Source of the DNA: Rhodeus uyekii
Lineage: Eukaryota; Chordata; Actinopteri; Cypriniformes; Acheilognathidae
Assembly: GCA_037043235.1 (NCBI GenBank)
Contig: JAWRVZ010000133.1
Span: forward strand, 248,001-312,000
Direction of reading: 5' to 3'
DNA length: 64,000 nucleotides
Positions 37,301 to 50,300 of the stretch are shown here, piece after piece; the stretch's first letter is position 1; each line of letters begins with the position of its first letter. The translations under genes were made by a program, and so were the position numbers. A model generated the notes under the pieces. That model did not search any database. It was not told where the DNA came from and worked only from the letters and a program-made list of their open reading frames with translations.

Positions 37301-40300
37301 TAAGTAAACGTGTGATCATATGACTCTTTATAAAGACTGTTAGATGTTCTTCAAATGAAGCTCAATATGTTCTTTGGATCATCTCAAATCATGCAGAAGA
37401 ACATAATCATTAGGATCATTAAAAGTTCCCCTATTATGCTATTTTAAAGATTCCTAATTTTATTTTGGTCTCCTACAACAGGTTTACATGCAAAGTTAAA
37501 AAAGAAAAACATTTTTATTTTCCCATAACATACACTGCACATCATAACATTTTTCAAACGACTCTTCGAATGATTTAGTCTCTCTAAATCCTTCCCGCAA
37601 GCCTGCCCAGATGGCCCAATGGCCCAATCTGTTACGATTGGTCTACCGCAGGGTTCACCAACCTTTTTGAAACCGAGGGCTACTTCTTGGGTTCCGACTA
37701 ATGTGAAGGGCTACCAGTTTGATACACACTTCTGAAATGACAAATTTGCTCAATTTACCTTGAATATCATTAATTCTTAATAATGACATATAATTAATCT
37801 ATGTGAAGACACTTATGTTAATGATTTCTCATGAATGATTTCTTTTGAATATTCCTGCAATCAATGACTATGGGCCATCTGTGAGATTCAAACCTAAAAC
37901 CTTTCAACAACCAGCTCTGTTTTTTTCTTTTGTATCACTACCTCACAGTTGATTCAAGGCAAATTATTTTGAGAACAAAATAGGTTAGGCATGGACTGAA
38001 TATAATCTGACTCTGTTTTGGTGAAGATCAGGGAAAATTTGCATCAGTGTTATTACTGTAATCACATCAGTTTTGTAGTTGCAAACACGTAACATTGAAA
38101 CACACCGCCCATTACATTTGAACAAATTTAAACAAAATCCTGTGTAAGAAACTTCACATTATAATATTATGTACTGATTTAATGTCACCTCAAATTTAAA
38201 ACGGTCTTTTAAATGGTTTTACAACGTAAATATAATGCATAATAGTTTAAATTAATAAATATTTAAATTTAAATTGCCATTTTTCTTTGTTACAGGCCGC
38301 CTGGAAAATAAAGTGGGCATTTGTGTCTTGATAACCAAGTGATTCATCCATTATCTAGGATGTTGGTTTGGATTTAATGATGACTTCCTTTTTCATTGCT
38401 GTCAGACCACAGGCTCAGTAAAAGGCAGTCTGCTCTGGGTTCTGGATCACACTCAGACTCCATTTGGGAAGAGGCTGTTAAGAAAGTGGGTGAGCCAGCC
38501 GCTGAAATCTGTGATGTGAGTCATTTTATTATCAAATAATCACTGTGATTTGCATGCAATTACAGCACATGGTCCGTGTTTCCAGTGCTGAATGGAAGTG
38601 GCATGCCAAGATATTCCCTACACTACCACAGATAATACTGAACTCTAAACTCTGAGCTTAGGTTAATCCAAGTCCTAGAGTATTTGGCAAATGGACGAAC
38701 TTTGCACCCCTCTTCTCAGCCACTGCATGGCCGGATTACAATTTTGTTCTGGTTCAATTGAGAAATCCCCCACGGATTATGGAAAAACACTACTGTATAT
38801 AAAAATGGATAAACTGCCGTAAAATGCTACATTTTAATAAGAGAGTTCATTCTTTTGGATATTACTCAAATTTAAATGTTTAGATTTTATTTTTTCAGAA
38901 TTAAATTGGCAAGGCTTTGTCAATCTAAAGCCAACTTTATACGTTGTGGGGGATTGTTTGAATCTCCGTGTGACGTAATGCATGCTTGCAAAAAATCCGA
39001 TTATGTTTGTGGATGATAAATGTATTTGATTCCATATAACAATAATTTAATCTTAAATCCACATTTTCCTGCCAAACCTCTTAACAGACATGTGGGGGGA
39101 CGTTTTTGAAAATCATGCCAATGAATGTGCTACTGAATCAGGCAATGCAGTACGTTGATGATGCAGTATCCTTCATGTGTCTCTCCTGACATACAGGGAA
39201 TGAACTTAAACCGTTTTTACAAGCCTCACAAATGTTATCTAGAATTTTTAAAAGGAAGATAATCGTTTTATTCATAAGTATGCATTAATCTGATCAAAAG
39301 TGACAGTAAAGACATTATAATTTTCCTGTTTCACACAAATGCTGTTATTTTACTTTCTTTTTATCAAATAATCCTGAAAAACTGTATCACTGTTTCCACA
39401 AAAATATTAAGCTGCACAGTTGTTTTCTACATTGATACTAATAGTGTTTCTTGAGCAGCAAATATTTCTGAAAGATCATGTGACTCTGGAGTAATAATGC
39501 TGAAAATTCAGCTTTACCACCACAATAAATAAACAATATACAGTGGAATACGGTTATGTCGACGGCCTCGGGGGTTGCAAAAAAGCGTCGAAATAACCAA
39601 CAGCCAATATGGCGATTTGTTTGATGAAGAGATTGGCTTGCTATAAAAATATACATATACTGTATATGTTTGCTAACAAAAGGCATATGTGCACCAACTA
39701 ACAGCAGGGATTTACCAGTATACAATAAAAAACACCTTCCATTCTCCATACAAACCTTTAATTATATTCTCCAATATTGCAAATACAATTTTGCTTACAG
39801 CGTAAACACAGTCACAACACGCAACAACACATTCGCTCATAACACACTCTGACACAGTTCTGAAAGTAACACGCGGTTACTATGGTTTCTTTACAAAGTC
39901 TAAAATGCTTTGTTGTGTTTTGCCTTTAACGGTCTGCTTGAAAACAAATGCTTCTAAGCTTCTATCAGTAACAACGTCTTTGTCGATGTCAATGTAATCT
40001 GGGAACTCCTGTAGGTGTGTAATCTGCGTTGTGTAATTTCTCTTGAACACCAACATTCGTCCCATCAAAATGTCATTTATTGGATCACTGGAGTAACACA
40101 AATAAGTTTGAGGACTCTGAAGCAATGAAAACAGCGCGAGCAGCAATACACGACGCGCTGTGAAAGAAAGAGAAGATTAATGTAAAGAAAATAATTTCAA
40201 ATAAAAAATAATCAACGAAACATTGTGTATATCACAAAAGTGCTCGGTCACAATTATGTAACTTAAAATAATCGATTACACAACATACGGCCCTTATAAC

Positions 40301-41243
40301 ATGACCACGCAAACTAATGCGACCTACTGCTGTAAAATCACAATTTGGGCAAAAATTTGAGCGGCCGGAAGGACCGGAAAGACCAAAAATGGTCATGGCT
40401 TGATGTGCACCGTGAACTCTGCGTATGCGCAGTGAACTAGGTACGATCTTTAGTCACGGGATAACCATGTAAAGTGGCGAATTTGTCCCTCTTTTGTACT
40501 CGAGATATTAGGGTTCGGCAACATAAAATAATTGACAATAAGAACATGCTAAGACAAATAGGGAGTTTGTCGGTTCCACTTCAAAAACGTTGACATAATA
40601 GGATTTACGAGTTAACCTGGGTCGAGATAGGTGGATTCCACTGTATTACAATAGAAAACTTTTGTTCAATTCTAATAACATTTCACAATATTTCGATGTT
40701 TACTGTACTGAGCATGAGAGACTTAAAAAAATATTTTTTCAAAATCTTACCAACATCACTTCTCAAAAGATACAGCACTATATCAGAATGTTGTACAGTA
40801 CTAACTTCTCATAAAACAAAATAAATAATATGGTAAATGATGTAATTGTTTTCTGCAAACAGAAAATGATATATATTTTTTTTTGCCTCTGAATTCAAGC
40901 ACACACTTCAGGTCTAAAGCTTAAGCCTGTTTTGATCACAGGTGATAAATTAGATTTCAGAGTTCTGTGTTGAACAAAAAGTTGCAACGACATTTTTTTT
41001 TTATACTTTTATGAAACCGCATTAAATATTGATGTTGCCTTTATTAAAATAAAGTATTTATTTAAGTACGTCACAGCTCTCCTATGCAGCAGAAAAGCTA
41101 AATGTGAGTTGTTAGGGTTACACTCCTGCTTCTGTGTTTGGTGTGATATAAGCCATGTTTTGTTTCAGTGGTTTTTATGGTTTGTGTACATAGCATCTGT
41201 TGACTAATTCCCACAATCCCTACAACTTTCCCTGTTTCTGTTT

Positions 41244-41329
<86 letters not shown>

Positions 41330-44300
41330 TCCCTCTCAGTGATATCCAGGCTCGTCAGGAGGCAGTGAACGAAATTTTGTCTTCTGAATCTAGTGTCCTT
41401 CCCTCTCTTCAGTCCTTGCTAACTCGTCTACCCGACCTTGAGAGAGGACTTTGCAGCATCTACCACAAGAAAGTAAAGCATGTTGTGTCTAAATGAGTAT
41501 TAGTTTGAAACTATTCTTCTGCACAGGTCCATGAGGAAGCCCCTTTTCATTTGCAATTTAAAAGTAGTTTAAATGAGCAGAATCAGTATATTTTAGACTG
41601 TAGTGGCCATGGTTAAACAAAAAGTGTCTTTCATGTTCTATCTGATAATGAATACCTATGAATAGCTTGATTTTAGCTGATGGAAAGTTCTATATTTTCC
41701 TTGCTTCACCCCCCAAAACATCATTCCATTTGTTTGTGGAATCAGGCAGAAGGTTGAAGGGATGGTGCTTAATGGTGTGTTTCTGTTGAATGGCTCTATT
41801 AGCATAATGACAAGAGTGAGAGCAGGAATGGGAATGATTATTGTTTTGTAACGTGTGGAGACAGAATGTCCACAATAACCCTGCCACTCATGTCTGTTTC
41901 AGCCATCTCATTGTCCTTATAATATTTATAAAAACACATTCATCAAATGCTAAATTTATCATTTATTAAACAACAAGTCCAGTGTTAATGGTCTAAATGT
42001 AGTTTTAAACTAAAACTTTACTGTTGGTAGATTAATTGAATATAAAGAGGTGAGACTTAATATTGAACCTGGAAAAAAACTGGGTCAAATAATGGTATTT
42101 CTCATTATTTATGTATTGTAGTTTCCTGTTGTTTTTATGCGTCTTATTTACCAGTGATAGACTGTCAAAGATGCACTATCGTTATAAATTAAATGTATAT
42201 ACGGTACAGTAAAATGGGACAGAGAGTATTTGCATAGATCTATGAGGACTTTCACACATGTTTTTAATGAGTGCAGTGAGCGGCTATGCGTCGCCCTTAT
42301 TATAGTGTGTAATATTTAGTAGGAATGACTTGCATTGAGCCTTTGGGAAATGCCCTTGATGTTTACAAACATACAGGAGATCAAGCAGATTTAATTGGCT
42401 CCTTGGTGTTTACTGTCATCAAAATATGGAAATTACAGATTGCATACACATGAGCCATTATGTTTGACGTATAATGATTAATGATCCCCAGAAGTAAGTT
42501 ATGACTAAGCATCATTATTTCTTCTGTTAATCAATAGTTTTTTTTTGTTTTTTTGGGTTCAGTATTAATGATGTAAAGCACAACAAAGGGAATATGTTCA
42601 TTATTAGTCTTAGAGTTCATATCTTGAAAATGTCCTCTATCATTTAAAGTGCTGCTAGGCTTTCAAGGAGTCATCATAAAATCAAATCTGTAAGGTAATC
42701 ATTTGAAATAAATCATATTAACTTGTAACTTGTCAGCCGAAGCACACAATTCATTGACACTAATCTGTAAAAATGACTCCTCTTGAACTTCCACAACTTT
42801 GAATGCATTTAAACATGTGCGCATGACTGTGTTTGCAGCAATTGTTTTGTAAAATGTTATGAAGAGTTTGCAAAGAGGCTGTTAATTGATCCTGGAGGAA
42901 ACTAGCATATAGCATTCTGATACGATCCCTTCATGAGAAGTAGAATGTGCACGTCAATATATGTTAAAGACTCATGTTTTTGACATTTTCTGTGTCTTGT
43001 CAGTGCTCTACTCAGGAATTTTACGTCATCACCAGCACTCTCTCTCGTCTGAGCACTGAGCTTCAAGCCCTAATGCCCGCCATCCAATCACAGCTCAGCT
43101 CTTCCCTTCTAAAAAAACTCCTACTGGACACGCCTCAGCTTCTAAGCCCCGCCCACAACTTCTTGAAAGTGCTGGATGAGAAAGCTGCGAAGTACGTTTG
43201 ACAACTTCAATAATATTCACCTTTCATAGTCTCTTTTGTTCATTCTGTTGACCATAAGGAACTTTGCAACTACATGTCAACTAACTGTAATAAGAGTGTA
43301 GAATTTTTGTTAAACTGTTGTGATGGTCACCTAAAAGACATTCTACTGACATTATCAATCTATTCTAACTCTAAACCTACCAGTCTACTAATACTCAAAA
43401 TAAAGTGAAACACAAAAATGCTTTTATTCTGCATGTAGCTTTTCTGATTTGATATCTCTGAAATGTATCCTTTTAGGACGGGTAATAAGACAGAAATGTT
43501 TGTGGATCTGACTGACTTCCCAGTGATCCAGAAAAGAAAAGAGGAGATCCAGAGTGTCCTTTCAGACATAATAGAGCATCGGCGAGAGGTTCGGCTGGTG
43601 TTAAAAAACCCATCTTTGGATTACACAAGAGTGTCTGGCCAGCAGGTAAAATAGTGTCAAGGATCTCTCTCTCGTCTTTTTAAACGAGTTTCAAGAACTA
43701 AGCACCGAAGTTGTTTCAACACCTAATACATTCCACGAATATGCTCCACTTTATTTTGCTTTAGAGGCAGAATTTACACAAATGTCACACATTTGTCATG
43801 CTTAACTGATAACCCTGTTATTTTAAGGGAAGTCTTTTTTGGCACTATCTAAACCCAGATAATAGGTGAAATGTTGGTTACCTGTTACTGTTTTCAAATA
43901 CTGTATGTGATGCATCAGAAGACACAATGGTCTCATTATGAGTTATCTACAATTACTAGCTGTTCTACATTATACAACCTTGCAAAAGCTATTTTACTCA
44001 TTAAGTTGGCTGAGAAGCAGCCAACTTACTGAAATGCTAATAAACTTATTATTTTTTTTTCTGAGACTAAAATTTCTATACGCATCTCCTCCTACAGCTT
44101 TAGTGCTACAGACCCCAAAATCAGAATAGGCCGCAGGCCTGTTCTGACTCGAGTTGCTATATCTTTTCTAAGGGATCGGGGGTACGGTGTCTGCCCCAGG
44201 GGCGAAAAAGCAGCCGAAAAATCCCATTGACTTAACATTGCGACGAACTTTGACGATTAATAACTCTGAGTGAGGAATTTGTAAAAAGATGAAACTCGCC

Positions 44301-47300
44301 ACATTTGAAGAGGGTGACAGCCTCTGTAAGAACATACCACACAATGGGGTGAAAGTTGTACCCCTGGGGTGCTAGAGCTGCCCAAATTTGCCCCATAGAG
44401 ATGAATGGGGAAGGCCGTCCCATGAAACAGCATCTGCTATGGCAAATTGCATAGGGATTCTGAATTGAACATAGTTCTGCATCACAGCGTCACAGAGACG
44501 AGGGGGAGGGCTCGTTTTACTCAGGCGACCAATGAGTGTCTCAGGATCACAGTGAAGCTATTAAGCCACGCCCTAGCAACCATTTAGAGCACCTTAGCAA
44601 CCGATCCCATAGACTTCCATTCAAATAGATCGACTTCTATCTCTGGATAGAAAAGTCTTAGAAATTTGAGGGTGGGCTCGTTTGACTCGGGGCAGCAAAC
44701 TGCCAATCACCGATGTCTTCAACACTTCCTAGCCACGCCCTAGCAACCATTATCGAGCACGTTAGCAACCAAATGCAAAGCGAGATATCTTCAGTTCTGA
44801 ATGTCGTAGAGGCGTAGTGGTTGGTTTATATCGTTCATACTCACAAGGAGCCTTTGGAGTAACATCACTGTAGCAGTGAAGCCACTCCTTAGCAACCAAA
44901 CAGAGAACCCTAGCAACCATTTAGCCAGACCTATATCTCTGCTTCTGAGTGTCGTAGAGACATGGGGGTTGGCTCTATTGACTCATGCTAGCAAACAGGA
45001 CTTCCAACATGCTACATATGCTAGCAGTGAATAGCTACATGCTAATAGTGGTTAGCTAAGTGTTAAATTGTGCTAGGAATGCCATAGTAACTACCCAGAA
45101 GACCTCACAACTACCTAGTAACATCATAGCAACGACCCCGGATTGCCTAGCAACCACCCAAAATACCCTAGCAACTGCCTAGCAACATCCTAGGAACCAC
45201 CCAGGATACCCTAGCAACCACCCAAAATACCCTAGCAACCAACCTGAATACCCTAGCAACAGCCTAGCAACCACCCAGGATACCCTAGCAACCACCTAGC
45301 AACACCCTAGCAACCACCCAGGATACCCTATCAACCGCCTAGCAACCACCCTGGTTACCCTAGCAACCGCCTAGAAACACCCTAGCAACCACTCCGGTTA
45401 CCCTAGCAACCACCTAGCAACACCCTAGCAACCACTCTGGTTACCCTAGCAACCGCTTAGCAACACCCTAGCAACCGCCTAGCAACCACTCTGGTTACCC
45501 TGGCAACCACCTAGCAACACCCTAGCAACCACCCCGGAGACCCTAGAAACTGCCTAGCAACACCCTAGCAACCTGTTAATTCTTTTTTCGTAACATACTT
45601 CGTAGATAATGTTAAATTGTGCTACCAACATGCAAAATTAAAGGTTCCGGTGCGACGTTCTCAGCCAACTTCTAAAGTTTGTCTCAACGAACTTTATCCT
45701 CTCTAGTTTTATTCTATACTGTTAAAATCTGCCTTACTAGAAGATGACAACTACAAGTTCAGTGTATGAAATGCTTCCGTTTGTATGCAGCTCCACATCT
45801 GTTTCTCCATCTGCTCTCTGCTGCCATTCCCTCATGAATACAGAACAGTTTTTCCACCTCACAGTATAGACCCGGACCATTCCACGTTCTCCCACCATCT
45901 ATGACCGAGTCTAGCATTTGCTAGCATAAAATCTGGTGCACTTGGCATCTTACTCTGACCTAGAACCACAAGAGACCATATGACTGACGCAGGCGACCAA
46001 CCAGTTTCATTTTATGTGCCATGTAGGGGCGGATTTGGGACTTGATTCCATAATAATAGACTGCTGTGTAGAATAACAGCATTGTACAGAACACCGAGCC
46101 AATGTCTATATTCTTTATTTTCCCAGTGCACTCCTAGACATTGTGTACAGGCAGCCAGTGAGATTCTAGCACAATCTTGATGTATTTATTTATATTTTTA
46201 TGCAATATGCATCAGATGGTCAGTGAACAGGCTTGTCCACCTTGTTAATGCTTGTGCCTTCAGTAGAGAACTACAGAACTGGTTTGACTATAGTCATCAT
46301 TAAGACAAACAAATGGGACCATAAGAATGTAACATATTTTCTATCAAAAATGAACTGAGTCAGTAGTGCATTGGTGTTTGCAACGCCAAGGTCATGGGTT
46401 CGATCCCAGGGAAAGCAAGAACTGATTCAATGTGTTCCTTGCATGCAATGTAAGTTGCTTTGGGTAAAAGCGTCTGCCAAATGCGTAAATGTAACATTTG
46501 GTGGTCATTTACTCATGCCCATGTTGTTCCCAACTTGTATGATTTTCACTCTTCGTGCTGGACACAAAGAAAGATATTTTGAAGCATATTGGTAACAGTT
46601 TTGCTTACCATTGACTTCCATAGTATGGATAAAAACAAACAAACTGAGATATTTCTCAAATATCTTCTTATGTTACTTAATCAGGAGTAGTCATACAGGA
46701 TTCTAATGACATGAGGTGAGTAAATTATGATGATTTTCATTTTTGGAAATTGTCCTTTAGATTATTTTTGAAAGGATAGCACTTTATTTGTGGTGAAATG
46801 TATGAGTTTTTTTTACTCAGTAATGTAATAATTACAGTATCCATGTTGTATAAAATATTGTTTATAAAAGTATAATTTTTAACTGAAACTGTGAGCATTT
46901 ATTTATATATATAATAAATTTTATACATAATTTCCAGGTTTTACTATGGTGAAGACATTATACTCAGAGTATTAATTTAAAAAAGGTTTTCAGACAGCTT
47001 ACAGTAATTTGACAATTTGCCTGTTTTTCTTGCACAGTTTCTCATTGAAGTAAAGAACGTTATGTCATCCATAGTCCCGTCAGACTGGGTCAAAATCAGC
47101 AGGTAGGCACCATTGTTGAGAAATTTTATCACTTTGTCTTTGAAAAGCCACCGTCTTACTCATGTAATACATTTTTAAGAGCGCTTCTACTAATTGTCCC
47201 CTCCCATATAATTTGAATTTCATATGAGCTATTTCCAGTTATTTCAGCTTTACAAAAACAGTCCACAAACTGCTTGATTTCGCTAATGGACTCTATTGTT

Positions 47301-50300
47301 TTTGTTTTAATGTAATATCGTACTTGTAAACACACTGGCTTGTAATAGTTTTACTGTTTACTGGTCTTTTTTATTCTTGTAATTGTTTATCTGTGGTGGC
47401 TATTGAATCGGAAGTCTTGCACATTCACAGGGAATAACTTACTTCTGCATTAAAAAGTAGGTTGGATACAAACAAAATTTTAGCATTTAAACATGATTTT
47501 TTTTCCACAGCACTAAGGTTGTTGGTCGCTATCACACTCCATTCATTGTGGAGAAATATCGGCGTCTGCAGCAGCTACGTGAGCAACTGGTGATTGACTG
47601 CAGTCATGAGTGGATCAGTTTCCTTCAGTATGTAACTGAAATATGACAAAAATTGTCCGGTTTTAGCAGCCCTAATGATTGGCTGAGTTGCTTTGAGCGT
47701 TTTGGTCCAATGTAGACTTTTAGATCAGGAAGCTGCACAAGTAATTTTATCATGTAAAGCATGTTTTGTCTTTTCACTTTCTGACCCAACAGTGCTCGTT
47801 CTCTCTTTCTCAATAGCCTTCTCTCTCTTATTTGCCATCTAGGCTATTTGGGGACCATTACTACATCCTGAGGAAAGCAGTGCGTCACCTAGCAACCATG
47901 GACTGCCTCTTCTCATTGGCCCAGGTTGCTAAAGAAAATAATTACTGCAGGTGTGGTAATGAAGTTGGCTTTTTATTTCCGTATTCTCTGTTGACTTCCT
48001 GTCCTCTCTCATATTTCTAACCTAATCAAATGCACAAGCTCACATATTCCCTGTGAAAAAGGGTTGTTTCCAAGTCTTCTGTTCTTTTCGAACACTCAAA
48101 AGTCAGATATGTGTAGTTCTGGGAGTGATTGTGGGGACTTTTCCCAGATTTTTTATCTTCTTTTGGCACACCATAGTGCAGTAAAATCAATAATTTCCTA
48201 GCATCTACAAAGAAGCTCTATTTCTCTTTTGTGTTTCGTGAGATGCGCATAAAACATCTTACATAAGCTTTCATAGATGAACGAGAGTAAGGGGACCCAG
48301 GAGCTCCCACATCTCCGTCTCTCCCTGGCCCGAATTGAGTCCAACAGTAGGATGAATCCCACCCCCATGCAGTATAGAGCCCACTCCATATCCCTCTGAC
48401 AGTCTGTGTGGGGGAGTGGATTTGACTTTGAAAGCAGAGGTTTCCGCCAACTACTCCCCCTCTGCTCCTTACTGCCTCCCCCTCCCGCCTGTTCTGCAGA
48501 GCACCAGAGCTTATCCTCTCCCTCTGGACTTTTCAAAAGTATGTTCAGCTGATACCATAAATTCCAACTCTTATATATAAGGTTTCCTGCCAAAACGCTG
48601 TTCGCAAAACTTTATGTTGGCAAATTTTTGAATTTGTGTCAGTATATTTAAGTGTGTGAGCACTTTTTGTCTTGGGTGTTTAATGCATCTTTTTTGTTGC
48701 ATGTCCTGAACATAGGCCTGAGGTTCTTGAAGATAAAAATCAGATTTTGATCACGGCCGGGAAGCATCCGGTGATTACCTCGCTGATGGGAGATCAGGAT
48801 CAATACGTCCCCAATGACACTCACTTACAGGTGAAACTCAGTCAAGGTTCTTTTTTATATAAACATACTCCCATTTTTGGTAATTGTTAAAAACACTAAT
48901 AAGGGCCTGTTCTCACAAAAAATTATAACTATAAAGATCATGATAAAGATATAGTCCTACAATTCTTTCTTTCTATTAGTCCACGACTATAACGATAACG
49001 GCACTGAGAAATTATATTGAGAATCACTTTAAGATCTATTTCTTCCACCTAATGAAAGATAAAACCATTGACAGCCAATCACAATCCTTCCAACTTTAAC
49101 AGAATAAACAGAAGGATATTGCCTACTGGTCTGGACACTTATATATTTATCATTGTACAGTAATACCTCGGTTTACGAGTGACTTGGTATACGAGAAAAT
49201 CGGTGTACGAGCATGGACAGTCAAATCGGTGCACGAGCATTGTATCAGTGTGCGATAAAAATATTCCCTCACCCACAAGCATTTTTTTGTGTCGAAAAGA
49301 TCCCATTATCACCCCTTAACTCGTTCATTCTCTCAGCGTTGCTCAGTTTGGGTGCATCATTCACCACAGTGCATTATTTTATAAGTTGTTGTGAATATGA
49401 TTACATGTGAATTTGATGAAACTTTATTAATGGATAATCTGTTACCAACAACACACATTGCATACTAATGAGGCTCACGTGTGTTCTCAGTACGACGCAC
49501 CCAATGACGGTCTTAAAGGGCCATACACTTTTAGAGAACAGCATACTATACCAGTTATAACTCTGTACAGATCATATACATAAGTGATTTACAGCGGTTT
49601 TACCTCGTGTTGTTGCATTAATTGTGATCGCTATTCTTCACGTTGTAATATCGTTACAAATGTTGAAGGAACTAGTTAATCTGATGTGTTCAATAAGTTT
49701 TAAGTTAACAGTCTTGTCACTTTAAGAGGGCGGGGTTTCAGGGGGGCGAGAGAGAAAGTTCAGTTGTGAGAGGGCTCGCAAGTCGCAAGCAGAGATAGTT
49801 TTGATTCTTCTGTTATGTAGGGCGTGGGTTGAAGCCAGAACAGCAATCCGATAGTTCTCAATAAAATCTCTGAATGAAAAGGAATCTGTCTGGTTATTAA
49901 AAGAAGCAACGATACAATATAGTGAAATATATAAGCAGTAACCCCGCCCCCCCTACTCCCTCTCCTTTTGTCTCGATCATGCCAGCAGTGAAGAGGTAAA
50001 GTGCATGTTACAGTAAATTGTTAATAATTGACAGTTAAACTCTAAAAATGCTTAATTAGTATTTATATGAGATCTTAACGGTTATAATTTTAAATGTAAT
50101 AGGTTAAAACCAAAAAAATATTTAAAAAGGGCATTTATGGTGCTGTGGAACGAATCAAGTGATTTTTAGTGCATTCCTATGGGGAAAATTGTTTTGCTGT
50201 ACGAGCATTTCGGGTTACGAGCTCGCTCTTGGAACAAATTAAACTCGTAAACCGAGGTATTACTGTAATTATCTTTTATAGTTATTGTTCTTTGTTTGAA

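Noticed and set aside
45086..45572. CRISPR-like regular repeats
   Set aside because: Unit spacing is irregular, there are no unique spacers, and the host is a vertebrate. It is a minisatellite.
46361..46410. Possible tRNA gene
   Set aside because: A- and B-box-like words are present, but no cloverleaf can be completed and the sequence continues into a SINE body.
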